Shown in pieces: positions 1-11,668 of a DNA stretch of 20,049 bases; position 1 is the stretch's first letter; each line of letters begins with the position of its first letter. This stretch comes from an uncultured Clostridia bacterium (GTDB taxonomy: Bacteria; Bacillota; Clostridia; Oscillospirales; Ruminococcaceae). The translations under genes were made by a program, and so were the position numbers. Location: the NCBI GenBank assembly GCA_947385505.1, contig CANDLP010000006.1:1-20049 (forward strand), in the 5' to 3' direction. Under the pieces are notes generated by a model, which was not told the DNA's origin, did not search any database, and saw only the letters and a list, made by a program, of their open reading frames with translations.

Positions 1-57
1 TATTATTGGTTTATTTTTAGGGATAATGCATTTACACGGTTTATTTTTCATAACCGT

Positions 58-103
58 AAGCGGAGATCAAAGCGACGCCGTATGATCTCCGCTTTTATTT
101 TTT
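58..103 (+). terminator. Rho-independent terminator for a gene left of the window
   Basis: A perfect 12-bp inverted repeat (AAGCGGAGATCA at 58-69, TGATCTCCGCTT at 83-94) with a 13-nt loop is followed on the plus strand by a T-rich run to 103. There is no T-run on the minus-strand side, so it should end a plus-strand transcript whose gene lies off the left edge. That gene is not visible. Confidence 0.7.
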
Positions 104-173
104 AAATTTACTTTTTACAAATTTTTTTAAATATCCGGAACAAGCGGCATTTGAAATCAATCCCCATAAGTGC

Positions 174-709
174 TTAGGGGCAAATAAAGAAAGGTGCCGT
201 ACCCAAAGGCTCGTCATATACAAATTTCGGAGAGATCTCTTTTATGCTTTTATTGCCCTTGATATAATCCGAATTTTTCATTCTGCAAAGCATTGAACAG
301 CTGCTGTCGGTCAGCGATTCGTTTATGCAAAAGGTATGGCCGTTTACAAGCATGATTCCTCTCGCTAAAACATTCGGTATAAGCTCCTCATAGTCACTTT
401 CGCCCATTGACATCAGGTTAAGGGTATGATTATGATTTACGGAAAAATACAGTCGTTTTTATCGTTGGCTGTCACAAAGGAGCTTATGGGCTTTCCGTAG
501 CCGTATATCTTTTTACTGTCTTCGCCGAAGGTAAATCAGGCGCCTTTTACATCGGCTGCGTAAAAACAAACTTCTACGTTATATGTACCCCCTATGGCGC
601 AGGGAAATTCAATGTTCAGTTTTTTAAGCGCACCTTCGTTCAAATCACCGTACAGATCAAGGCAGAAAACCTCGCAGCCCTGATAATTGGGATATCCTAA
701 TAATGCGCT
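174..709 (-). pseudogene. Decayed coding remnant, family not recognised
   Basis: On the minus strand from 709, one frame reads as plausible protein (beginning SALLGYPNYQGCEVF, later GGTYNVEVCFYAADVKG), meets a TGA, continues as FTFGEDSKKIYGYGKP through NDCIFP, and meets a TAA near 435. A different frame then stays open from 413 to a stop at 174, giving a 79-residue stretch that begins MSMGESDYEELIPN. No ribosome binding site precedes that ATG, so I read it as the shifted 3' part of the same broken gene rather than a small intact gene. The composition (single cysteines, aromatic-rich, no membrane segment) does not point to a family. The remnant lies downstream of the rpoC terminator, and its upstream end is interrupted by the fold-back element at 711-872. 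The alternative is that 174-413 is a real short ORF. Confidence 0.45.
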
Positions 710-710
710 C

Positions 711-872
711 AGAACCTGTCTTCACAAGATATTGCACGCGTCTTTTCGGCAAATTCTGCCGATGACTGCGTTAAATTTTCTTGACTTGCGGCAGCAAGCC
801 TGCGAAAATTTGCCTTATCCTCGACAAAATTTGCTCGAAAATCCACGCACAAATCTTGTGAAGACAGGTTCT
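711..872. mobile_element. Fold-back MITE-like element, full-length copy
   Basis: The ends are perfect 20-bp inverted repeats (AGAACCTGTCTTCACAAGAT at 711-730 and its complement at 853-872). The two arms keep pairing imperfectly all the way in: AAATTTTC at 773-780 faces GAAAATTT at 804-811, and CTTGC/GCAAG forms the tip near 785-798. The whole 162 bp is therefore one long imperfect palindrome with no transposase gene, as in a miniature inverted-repeat or REP-like element. If the ends are drawn at GAACCTG...CAGGTTC, it is flanked by TGA on both sides, a possible 3-bp target duplication. A shorter relative lies at 12771-12832. Naming a family would need a search. Confidence 0.75.
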
Positions 873-921
873 CAGTTCAGTTCCGCACGGATCCGTTATT
901 TTTTTGTATCAAGATTGCAAC

Positions 922-957
922 AAAAAAACCGAGCAAGGGAACTACCCCTTACTCGGT
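922..957 (-). terminator. Terminator of the rpoBC transcript
   Basis: Read on the minus strand, ACCGAGTAAGGG (957-946) pairs with CCCTTGCTCGGT (939-928) with a single G-U wobble and a 6-nt loop, and is followed directly by seven T residues (928-922, the first T being also the last base of the stem). It begins 35 bp past the rpoC stop codon, the expected place for an intrinsic terminator. Confidence 0.9.
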
Positions 958-991
958 ATTCTTTTAAATCCGGACCGTTAACCCGTCGGTA

Positions 992-4585
<3,594 letters not shown>

Positions 4586-4677
4586 TTTAAGCTGACCTCG
4601 ATTCTTTGATTTTACAAAAATGTGGTTTAACGGGGAGTAAAAAACTCAAACCTTCCGTGTCTTTTACAGTCCCGATC

Positions 4678-7600
4678 TTACTCGTCATCGTCCGACAGAA
4701 CTTCTTCCATAACCATGCTGCCGGGGAAATCATCTTCTTCGTCGTCTTCGCCGCCGAAATCGTCATCATCGCCGAAATCGTCGCCGTAAAGAACATCGTC
4801 GGGGTCTTCGGGAATAAAGGATGCGTCAAGCTCATCTTCGTTGGTTACATACTCAAAGTCTTCGGCGTTTACCATTCCCACTTCTTCGTCGTCGTCAAAG
4901 GTTTGCTTCAGATCAATCTCTTCCTGATCCTTGTCAAGCACCTTAACGTCAAGACCAAGGGACTGGAGCTCCTTTACAAGCACCTTAAAGGATTCGGGAA
5001 CACCCGGCTTGGGAACGCTGTCGCCCTTTACGATGGCTTCGTATGTCTTTACGCGTCCCACGATATCGTCGGATTTTACGGTCAGTATCTCCTGCAAGGT
5101 ATAAGCCGCGCCGTATGCCTCCAAAGCCCAAACTTCCATTTCACCGAAACGCTGTCCGCCGAACTGAGCTTTACCGCCCAGAGGCTGCTGGGTTACCAGC
5201 GAGTAAGGACCGGTGGAGCGGGCATGTATCTTATCGTCTACCAGATGGTGGAGCTTAAGATAATACATATAACCTACGGTTACGGGAGATTCAAATTTTT
5301 CACCGGTTCTTCCGTCTATAAGCTCGGTTTTACAGTCATCCGTCCATTCAAGTTTTGTAAAGTCTATCTGAGCGGTATTTTCGCCGGAAAGTTCGTTTTT
5401 GTGTTCTTTGGCGTAATGATAAAGGTCGCGTATATTTTCCTCATGAACGCCGTCAAATACGGGAGTCATTATTTTCCAGCCCAAAGCCTTAGCCACGTAT
5501 CCCAAATGCACCTCAAGAACCTGTCCGATATTCATACGGGAAGGAACGCCAAGAGGGTTAAGCACAATATCAAGCGGCGTTCCGTCAGGCAGGAAAGGCA
5601 TATCCTCCTGCTTTAAAATACGGGATACAACGCCCTTGTTTCCGTGGCGGCCGGCCATTTTGTCGCCCACGCTGATTTTTCTCTTTTGGGCAATATAGCA
5701 GCGCACTACTGCGTTTACGCCGGGGGAAAGCTCCTGACTGTTGGTTCTGTCAAATACCTTTACGTCAACTATTACGCCGTTTTCGCCGTGCGGCACGCGG
5801 AGTGAGTTGTCTCTAACGTCGCGGGCTTTATCGCCGAATATGGCGCGGAGCAGTCTTTCCTCGGCGGTAAGATCGGCTTCGCCCTTTGGAGCGACCTTTC
5901 CTACCAATATATCGCCTGCGTGCACCTCGGCGCCTATTCTGATTATTCCGCGGTCGTCAAGGTCTTTTAAAGCGTCCTCGCTGACGTTCGGAATCTCTCT
6001 TGTGATTTCCTCCGGGCCTAATTTTGTTTCACGGCATTCAAGCTCGTATTCTTCTATATGGATAGAGGTATAGACATCGTTGTAAACCAGCTTTTCGTTT
6101 ATCAGAACAGCGTCCTCGTAGTTGTAGCCCTCCCATGTCATAAAGCCTATGAGTGCGTTTTTTCCGAGGGAAATCTCGCCGTTGCTGGTGGCGGGGCCGT
6201 CGGCTATTACGTCGCCCTTCTTTACCGTATCGCCTTTTTTGACAATAGGCTTCTGGTTGATACAGGTGCCCTGGTTGGAGCGCTTGAACTTGATAAGCTC
6301 ATATTTATGCTCCTTGCCTTCCTTTGAAAATACGGTTATAACGTCTGCGGTAACATTCGTTACAAGTCCGTCCTCTTTGGCTAAGATACAAACGCCCGAA
6401 TCCACTGCCGCCTTGTGCTCCATGCCTGTGCCCACAACAGGGTTCTGAGTAACCATAAGGGGCACCGCCTGACGCTGCATGTTCGCTCCCATAAGGGCGC
6501 GGTTGGCGTCGTCGTTTTCAAGGAAGGGGATCATTGCCGTAGCTACTGAAACCATCATTTTCGGGGACACGTCCATGTAATCGACCGTTTCTCTCGATAC
6601 TTCAAGTATCTCGTCACGGTGACGGGCGGTAACGCGGGGTCTCATAAAGCGGCCTTCCTTATCCAAAGGCTCGTTGGCCTGCGCCACGATATATTTGTCC
6701 TCAACGTCGGCGGTCATATAAACCACCTCGTCGGTAACTATTCCCGTAGCTTTGTCCACCTTACGGTAGGGAGCTTCTATAAAACCGTACTCGTTTATTT
6801 TGGCGAATGAGGCAAGATAGGAGATAAGACCGATGTTCGGTCCTTCGGGAGTCTCTATGGGACACATTCTTCCGTAGTGGGAATAATGTACGTCACGCAC
6901 CTCGAAACTGGCTCTGTCGCGGCTGAGTCCTCCGGGGCCCAGCGCGGAAAGACGTCTTTTATGGGTAAGCTCCGCCAGAGGATTGTTCTGATCCATAAAC
7001 TGGGACAGAGGAGAGGAGCCGAAAAACTCTTTTATTGCCGCCACAACAGGGCGGATATTTATAAGGGAGCTGGGAGAAACCTTCTCCATCTCCTGTGACT
7101 GAAGTCCCATTCTTTCGCGTATTACGCGTTCCATACGGGCAAAACCTATTCTGAACTGATTCTGAATAAGTTCGCCGACGGAGCGGATACGCCTGTTGCC
7201 CAGATGGTCTATATCGTCTATATCGCCTACGCCTTCGCAAAGGTTAATAAAATAGCTTACGGTGGCGAAAATATCGTCAATGGTAATATGCTTGGGAACA
7301 AGTCTGTCCGCCTTTTGAGCAAGAGCTTCCCTAAGCTCCTCATCGGAGTTGGCGGTGTCCAGTATTTCTTTCAGTACGTTAAAGGAAACCTTTTCGTTTA
7401 TGCCGTACTTAAGGGGATCTATTCCCTCGGGAAGGTAGGGCTTTATGTCTACCATTCCGTTGCCAACAACCTTTATAATGTTTTCCTTTTCCTCAACGCT
7501 GATAAGGACTTCCATAACGCCCGCCTGTTCAATTTCCAGGGCAAGCTCGTTTTTAATGATCTGTCCCTCCTCCGCCATTATCTCGCCGGTCATGGGGTTG

Positions 7601-8490
7601 ATAACGGGGGCGGCCAGTTTATGGTCGGTTATTCTGCCGGAAATACCCAGCTTTTTGTTGTACTTGTATCTTCCGAAACGGGACAGGTCATAGCGTTTTG
7701 CGTCAAAAAATAAGGAGTTAAGGTGATTCTGGGCGGATTCCACCGTAGGGGGTTCGCCGGGGCGAAGCTTCTTATACACTTCAAGCAGAGCTTCCTCGGT
7801 ATTTTTAGTGGTATCCTTTTCGTTTATTGTCTGGCGTATGCGCTCGTCCTCGCCGAACATATCTATTATGTCGTCGTCGGTTCCCTTTCCGAGAGCGCGG
7901 ATAAGGGTAGTGGCGGGGATTTTGCGGTTTTTGTCTATGCGGACATAGAATACGTCGTTGCTGTCCATTTCGTATTCCAGCCACGCGCCCCTGTTGGGTA
8001 TAATAGTGGATTTAAACAGCTTCTTGCCGGTTTTATCGTAATCGAAGCCGTAGTAAACGCCGGGGGAACGGATAAGCTGAGAAACAATAACTCTTTCGGC
8101 GCCGTTGATAACAAACGTGCCGCTGTCGGTCATAAGCGGAAAATCGCCCATGAAAATGACATTTTCGATAATTTCGCCGGTTTCCTCGTTTTTAAGACGC
8201 GCTTTTACACGCAAAGGCGCAGCATATGTCACGTCGCGCTCCTTGCATTCGCTGATGCTGTATTTGGGCGTATCGTCTATGGTGTAATCCACAAAGCTTA
8301 AAGTAAGCTTTCCGTTGGCGTCGGTGATAGAGGAGATATCGTTGAATACTTCCTTTATGCCTTCGTCCAAAAACCATTGATAAGAATTTTTCTGTATTTC
8401 GATGAGATTCGGCATTTCGAGAACTTCATCGATCTTAGAAAAGCTCTTTCTGGTGTTTTTGCCCAACTGCACATCCTTGACATTTACCAT
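4678..8490 (-). CDS. rpoB: DNA-directed RNA polymerase subunit beta (RpoB)
   Basis: This is the beta subunit of RNA polymerase (EC 2.7.7.6). The product has 1270 residues and is complete. The N-terminal protrusion and lobes are followed by the rifampicin-binding cluster [19 protein letters not shown] at about 492-510. Residues Q497, D500, H510 and S515 are all wild-type-like, so the sequence predicts rifampicin sensitivity. The nucleotide- and RNA-binding regions [15 protein letters not shown] and the C-terminal clamp region [24 protein letters not shown] are intact. The last 75 residues or so are strongly acidic, with runs of Asp and Glu, longer than the core fold needs. ATG at 8490 is preceded by the Shine-Dalgarno AAGGAGT ten bases upstream. 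It is the first gene of the unit and has its own promoter; rplJ and rplL, its usual neighbours upstream, are absent. Confidence 0.98.
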   Translation of the reverse strand: MVNVKDVQLGKNTRKSFSKIDEVLEMPNLIEIQKNSYQWFLDEGIKEVFNDISSITDANGKLTLSFVDYTIDDTPKYSISECKERDVTYAAPLRVKARLKNEETGEIIENVIFMGDFPLMTDSGTFVINGAERVIVSQLIRSPGVYYGFDYDKTGKKLFKSTIIPNRGAWLEYEMDSNDVFYVRIDKNRKIPATTLIRALGKGTDDDIIDMFGEDERIRQTINEKDTTKNTEEALLEVYKKLRPGEPPTVESAQNHLNSLFFDAKRYDLSRFGRYKYNKKLGISGRITDHKLAAPVINPMTGEIMAEEGQIIKNELALEIEQAGVMEVLISVEEKENIIKVVGNGMVDIKPYLPEGIDPLKYGINEKVSFNVLKEILDTANSDEELREALAQKADRLVPKHITIDDIFATVSYFINLCEGVGDIDDIDHLGNRRIRSVGELIQNQFRIGFARMERVIRERMGLQSQEMEKVSPSSLINIRPVVAAIKEFFGSSPLSQFMDQNNPLAELTHKRRLSALGPGGLSRDRASFEVRDVHYSHYGRMCPIETPEGPNIGLISYLASFAKINEYGFIEAPYRKVDKATGIVTDEVVYMTADVEDKYIVAQANEPLDKEGRFMRPRVTARHRDEILEVSRETVDYMDVSPKMMVSVATAMIPFLENDDANRALMGANMQRQAVPLMVTQNPVVGTGMEHKAAVDSGVCILAKEDGLVTNVTADVITVFSKEGKEHKYELIKFKRSNQGTCINQKPIVKKGDTVKKGDVIADGPATSNGEISLGKNALIGFMTWEGYNYEDAVLINEKLVYNDVYTSIHIEEYELECRETKLGPEEITREIPNVSEDALKDLDDRGIIRIGAEVHAGDILVGKVAPKGEADLTAEERLLRAIFGDKARDVRDNSLRVPHGENGVIVDVKVFDRTNSQELSPGVNAVVRCYIAQKRKISVGDKMAGRHGNKGVVSRILKQEDMPFLPDGTPLDIVLNPLGVPSRMNIGQVLEVHLGYVAKALGWKIMTPVFDGVHEENIRDLYHYAKEHKNELSGENTAQIDFTKLEWTDDCKTELIDGRTGEKFESPVTVGYMYYLKLHHLVDDKIHARSTGPYSLVTQQPLGGKAQFGGQRFGEMEVWALEAYGAAYTLQEILTVKSDDIVGRVKTYEAIVKGDSVPKPGVPESFKVLVKELQSLGLDVKVLDKDQEEIDLKQTFDDDEEVGMVNAEDFEYVTNEDELDASFIPEDPDDVLYGDDFGDDDDFGGEDDEEDDFPGSMVMEEVLSDDDE

Positions 8491-8595
8491 TGGCTAATTC
8501 ACTCCTTAAATCAACGCTGATGCAGAATTCCGTCGGTTTTTGCCGTATGTCCAAACCTCAGAAATACATACATATCCATTATGATACATTGTATT

Positions 8596-8624
8596 AGTAT
8601 ACTCCAAATTCAGGAAAAAGTCAA
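8596..8624 (-). promoter_or_regulatory. Sigma-A promoter of rpoBC
   Basis: On the minus strand TTGACT (8624-8619) and TATACT (8601-8596) are 17 bp apart. AT-rich DNA upstream of the -35 (to about 8690) could be an UP element. The expected start near 8589 leaves an untranslated leader of roughly 100 nt before the rpoB ATG. The leader shows no obvious attenuator or riboswitch. The rest of the 328-bp gap between rpoB and the divergent transporter gene is AT-rich and holds only the promoters listed here. Confidence 0.85.
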
Positions 8625-8743
8625 GTGGTTTAAAGAAGTTTTTTTAAAGAATTTTAAATAAATTTTTATTTTTTTCCGTTATTATATCCATATTTCACCT
8701 TAAAACCCCCGTTAATTTTCTACGTCAAAAATTTTTTTACTTG

Positions 8744-8772
8744 TTGTCATTATCGACTTTTTTTGATATAAT
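8744..8772 (+). promoter_or_regulatory. Sigma-A promoter of the Na/Pi cotransporter gene
   Basis: TTGTCA (8744-8749) and TATAAT (8767-8772) have a 17-bp spacer and an extended -10 (TGA before TATAAT). It lies 47 bp upstream of the ATG at 8819. Its position shows that the open frame starting at TTG 8741 begins inside the promoter and cannot be the true start. Confidence 0.85.
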
Positions 8773-8818
8773 TTATTTATCGATTTATCCGCACCGATTT
8801 CGGGGAAAGGTTTATATA

Positions 8819-10588
8819 ATGGACGTCTTATTAAGAGTACTTACGTTTGTGGGAGGGCTTGCGCTGTTCCTGTACGGAATGAAGGTTATGAACTTAGGTC
8901 TGGAAAAGCTTTCGGGAGGCAAGCTTGAACGTATTCTGGAAAGGCTTACCAGCAGCACCTTTAAAGGTCTGCTTTTAGGTCTTGTGGTAACGGCTCTTAT
9001 GCAGTGCTCCTCCGCCACTACGGTTATGGTGGTAGGCTTCGTAAATTCCGGGATAATGCAGCTGAGTCAAGCCACAGGCGTAATTATGGGCGCAAATATA
9101 GGAACCACGGTTACCGCATGGCTCATTTCCCTGACGGGAATAGAGGGTGACAACCCTTTTATACAAATGCTGAACCCTTCCAACTTTTCGCCTATAATAG
9201 CGATCATAGCCGTAGGCATACTTACATTTGTCAAAAAAGGGAAAAAATACAATATCGCTACCATATTGATAGGATTTGCGATGCTTATGATAGGCATGAG
9301 CACTATGTCCGACACCGTAAAGCCCTTAGCGGAGGTACCCGAATTTTCAAGAATACTTACGATGTTCTCCAATCCGGTACTGGGCGTAATCTGCGGCATT
9401 ATAGTGACAGCCGTTATGCAAAGCTCCTCCGCTTCAGTGGGTATTTTACAGGCTTTGTCCTCCACCGGCGCGCTTCCACTGGGCAGCGCTATACCTATAA
9501 TAATGGGACAGAATATAGGCGCATGCTCCACGGCGCTTATTTCAAGCGTGGGAGCGGGAAAGAATGCTAAGCGCGCGGCCGTAATACATCTTTATTTCAA
9601 TGTTCTGGGCACCGTATTATTTTTGGCTCTTTATTACATAGCCGACGGGATATTCAACTTTGCTTTTGCTGACACGGCGGCAAATCAGGTATCCATTGCA
9701 ATAGTTCACACCGTATTCAACACCGCTACCGCGATAGTTCTGTTCCCTTTTACAAAGCTTCTGGAAAAGCTTGCGAGGATTACAGTGCGGGAGGGGAAAC
9801 ATCACGACGAAAACTACGCCAGACTGGACAAGCGTTTCTTGTCATCACCTTCATTCGCCATTGACCAGTGCCGCACCTTATCGGTACAAATGGCTTCCCT
9901 TACTCAAAACACCCTTGCCGACGCAATAAATATGCTTACCGAATACGACGAAGCGACGGGCGAGGAGATAATAGCAAACGAAAATCGGGTTGACGAATAC
10001 GAAGACAAAATAGGCACCTATCTTTTACAGCTTAACTCACAGCATTTAACCGAATCCGACAGCAAGGAAATATCCCTTCTGCTGCACTGTATAGGCGATA
10101 TCGAACGAATCTCCGACCATGCGGTAAACACCCTTGAAGCGGCTGAGGAGCTTCATAGAAAGAAACTTGAATTTTCCGAAAAGGCAAAGGAGGAGCTTCG
10201 CATATATATTGCCGCCACAAGCGAGATTGTGGGTCTGGCGTTTTCCGCCTTTGCTACGGGGGATATTAAACAGGCAAAAACAGTCGAGCCTTTGGAGGAA
10301 GTTATAGATAATCTGCGCAACGAGATGAAAAAACATCATGTTAAAAGACTGCGCAAGGGAAAATGTACCATAGAGGCAGGATTTATTCTGTCCGATCTGC
10401 TTACCAATTTTGAAAGAATTGCCGATCATTGCTCTAATATTGCGGTTTGTCTTATTCAGATTCAGGAGGGCAGTTTTGAGACTCACGAATATATGAACGA
10501 GCTGAAAAAGACGGAGGACGCATTTTTCCTGGAAAAGTTCACGGCGTTTACCGGAAAGTATACGCTGCCAAAAAAGTCAAAGGAGTGA
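8819..10588 (+). CDS. Na/Pi cotransporter family protein with PhoU-like C-terminal domain
   Basis: This is a predicted sodium-dependent phosphate transporter of the NptA/YjbB type in the cytoplasmic membrane. The 589-residue protein has two inverted Na_Pi_cotrans repeats. The first carries QCSSATT at 62-68 and GANIGTT at 91-97; the second carries QSSSAS at 201-206 and GQNIGAC at 230-236. Hydrophobic helices fill residues 1-320. From about 345 a soluble PhoU-like helical domain has the two typical metal-binding patterns DIERISDH (427-434) and NFERIADH (530-537). The ATG at 8819 is chosen because GGGGAAAGG lies eight bases upstream and a promoter lies just before it. The first repeat has Cys in place of the usual second Ser of QSSS. 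Transport in either direction has been reported or proposed for relatives, so direction is not certain. No pst or pho genes are nearby. Confidence 0.9.
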   Translation: MDVLLRVLTFVGGLALFLYGMKVMNLGLEKLSGGKLERILERLTSSTFKGLLLGLVVTALMQCSSATTVMVVGFVNSGIMQLSQATGVIMGANIGTTVTAWLISLTGIEGDNPFIQMLNPSNFSPIIAIIAVGILTFVKKGKKYNIATILIGFAMLMIGMSTMSDTVKPLAEVPEFSRILTMFSNPVLGVICGIIVTAVMQSSSASVGILQALSSTGALPLGSAIPIIMGQNIGACSTALISSVGAGKNAKRAAVIHLYFNVLGTVLFLALYYIADGIFNFAFADTAANQVSIAIVHTVFNTATAIVLFPFTKLLEKLARITVREGKHHDENYARLDKRFLSSPSFAIDQCRTLSVQMASLTQNTLADAINMLTEYDEATGEEIIANENRVDEYEDKIGTYLLQLNSQHLTESDSKEISLLLHCIGDIERISDHAVNTLEAAEELHRKKLEFSEKAKEELRIYIAATSEIVGLAFSAFATGDIKQAKTVEPLEEVIDNLRNEMKKHHVKRLRKGKCTIEAGFILSDLLTNFERIADHCSNIAVCLIQIQEGSFETHEYMNELKKTEDAFFLEKFTAFTGKYTLPKKSKE

Positions 10589-10616
10589 TTTACGGAAAAC
10601 CGCCCTTATTTTAAAA

Positions 10617-10677
10617 AAATCAACCCTCGTTTGATTTTATCAATATCGTCTCCATTGAAATCAACCGCTGTTTGTGA
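10617..10677 (+). promoter_or_regulatory. Paired operator-like repeats upstream of the XRE gene
   Basis: AAATCAACC, four bases, then TTTG occurs twice, at 10617-10633 and 10658-10674, with starts 41 bp apart (about four helical turns). The first copy is also an 8-bp inverted repeat (AAAATCAA ... TTGATTTT). The second lies between the -35 and -10 of the XRE promoter, where a bound regulator would block RNA polymerase. Autoregulation by the adjacent XRE protein is inference. Confidence 0.45.
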
Positions 10678-10683
10678 TACAAT
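10655..10683 (+). promoter_or_regulatory. Sigma-A promoter of the XRE regulator gene
   Basis: TTGAAA (10655-10660) and TACAAT (10678-10683) have a 17-bp spacer and an extended -10 (TGA before TACAAT). The ATG is 44 bp downstream, with AAAGGAG eight to fourteen bases before it. Confidence 0.75.
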
Positions 10684-10727
10684 AAACATAAAGTAAGCGG
10701 CTTACAAATATTCAAAGGAGAAAACAC

Positions 10728-11570
10728 ATGAGTATTGAAACTATAGGCAGACAGATTGCGGCATTGCGTAAAGAAAGGGGCGTAAAGCAGGAGGAGCTTG
10801 CAAACTATGTGGGCGTAAGCGCACAAGCGGTATCAAAATGGGAAAACGGCGGCATTCCAGACACTTATCTTTTGCCTAAAATTGCCGAATTCTTTTCCGT
10901 TTCCATCGATTCCTTATTCGGGCGCAGTATAACCGATTACGGCGACCTTCAAAGTTCACTGTGCAAAAAAATAACAGAAACCGCGCCGGAGCAAAGGTTT
11001 AAGCTTATTTTTAACTATTGCTGGGATATGGAACGGGTATGCTTTAGCGATAGTATCCCCAAGGACGGAAGCGTAGAAGACTACGAAAAGGAGATCGGTC
11101 AGAAGGAACAGATGTATTCAAGCATTATGACCGACTTCGGCTTTACAAGAATGGGAATCGGCAACAGGCTTCAGTATTTTTTGCTTGTTCCCGAAATTGC
11201 CGACACACAAGCCGCTTTTTTTGAAAATATCGATTATTTGACGTTTTTCAAGGATTTTTCCGACAAAGACGTTTTCGATGCCTGCGTATTTTTACACAAG
11301 CGCGAAAACGATAAGGCGTTTACCGAAAAACTGCTTTTAAACAACCTTAATTTTAACGCGGACAAAGCGGCGCGTGTTATTTCCGTTCTCGTAAAATACA
11401 ATCTGGTTTTTGAAACGAAAATTGAAATGGACGACGAAGTCAAAACCGTGTATAATTTCAAGCCTTCCCCTTCCTTCATAGCCTTTTTGATCTTTGCGAG
11501 AGAAATGGTAGAAACACCGAACGCTTTCAGCTACTACGGCTCAAGCAGAAATAAGCCGTATCTAAAATAA
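10728..11570 (+). CDS. XRE-family HTH transcriptional regulator
   Basis: This is a DNA-binding regulator of 280 residues. Residues 6-60 form an HTH_3 (Cro/C1-type) domain: IGRQIAALRKERGVKQEELA, then the recognition-helix region SAQAVSKWENG at 31-41, and PKIAEFFSVSIDSLFG at its end. The C-terminal 200 or so residues are not a peptidase or a recognised ligand-binding domain. The part from about 180 to 250 (DKDVFDACVFLHKREN to KTVYNFKPSP) has the alternating helix and short beta pattern of a winged-helix fold, but that is a guess. The ATG at 10728 has the Shine-Dalgarno AAAGGAG (10714-10720). It has its own promoter, with operator-like repeats overlapping it, and lies 139 bp after the transporter gene. 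It is convergent with the membrane fusion protein gene. Its target and signal cannot be read from the sequence. Confidence 0.85.
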   Translation: MSIETIGRQIAALRKERGVKQEELANYVGVSAQAVSKWENGGIPDTYLLPKIAEFFSVSIDSLFGRSITDYGDLQSSLCKKITETAPEQRFKLIFNYCWDMERVCFSDSIPKDGSVEDYEKEIGQKEQMYSSIMTDFGFTRMGIGNRLQYFLLVPEIADTQAAFFENIDYLTFFKDFSDKDVFDACVFLHKRENDKAFTEKLLLNNLNFNADKAARVISVLVKYNLVFETKIEMDDEVKTVYNFKPSPSFIAFLIFAREMVETPNAFSYYGSSRNKPYLK

Positions 11571-11601
11571 ACGGTAATAAACAGCACAGAAACAAACGGA
11601 A

Positions 11602-11653
11602 CCGCCGCTTCGGGTAGAAAATAAAACTTTGCTTTCTACGTCCGAAACGGCGG
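11602..11653. terminator. Hairpin between convergent genes, probable bidirectional terminator
   Basis: CCGCCG (11602-11607) pairs with CGGCGG (11648-11653), TTCGG with CCGAA inside it, then GTAGAAA (11614-11620) with TTTCTAC (11633-11639), leaving a 12-nt loop, one C/A mismatch and a two-base bulge. It lies between the XRE stop and the membrane fusion protein stop. T-runs on both sides are interrupted rather than clean, so efficiency is uncertain. Confidence 0.65.
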
Positions 11654-11668
11654 CTTTGCCATATTATT

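Noticed and set aside
8..48. Direct repeat GGTTTATTTTT at 8-18 and 38-48
   Set aside because: It is only 11 bp, AT-rich and at the contig edge; it may be chance and no third unit is visible.
162..180. Small hairpin CCCCATAAG/CTTAGGGG as a terminator
   Set aside because: It has a bulge and no T-run on either side, and it overlaps the end of the broken gene.
8741..8818. Extended N-terminus of the Na/Pi cotransporter from TTG 8741
   Set aside because: The extension overlaps the -35 and -10 boxes and has no ribosome binding site, while ATG 8819 has a strong one.
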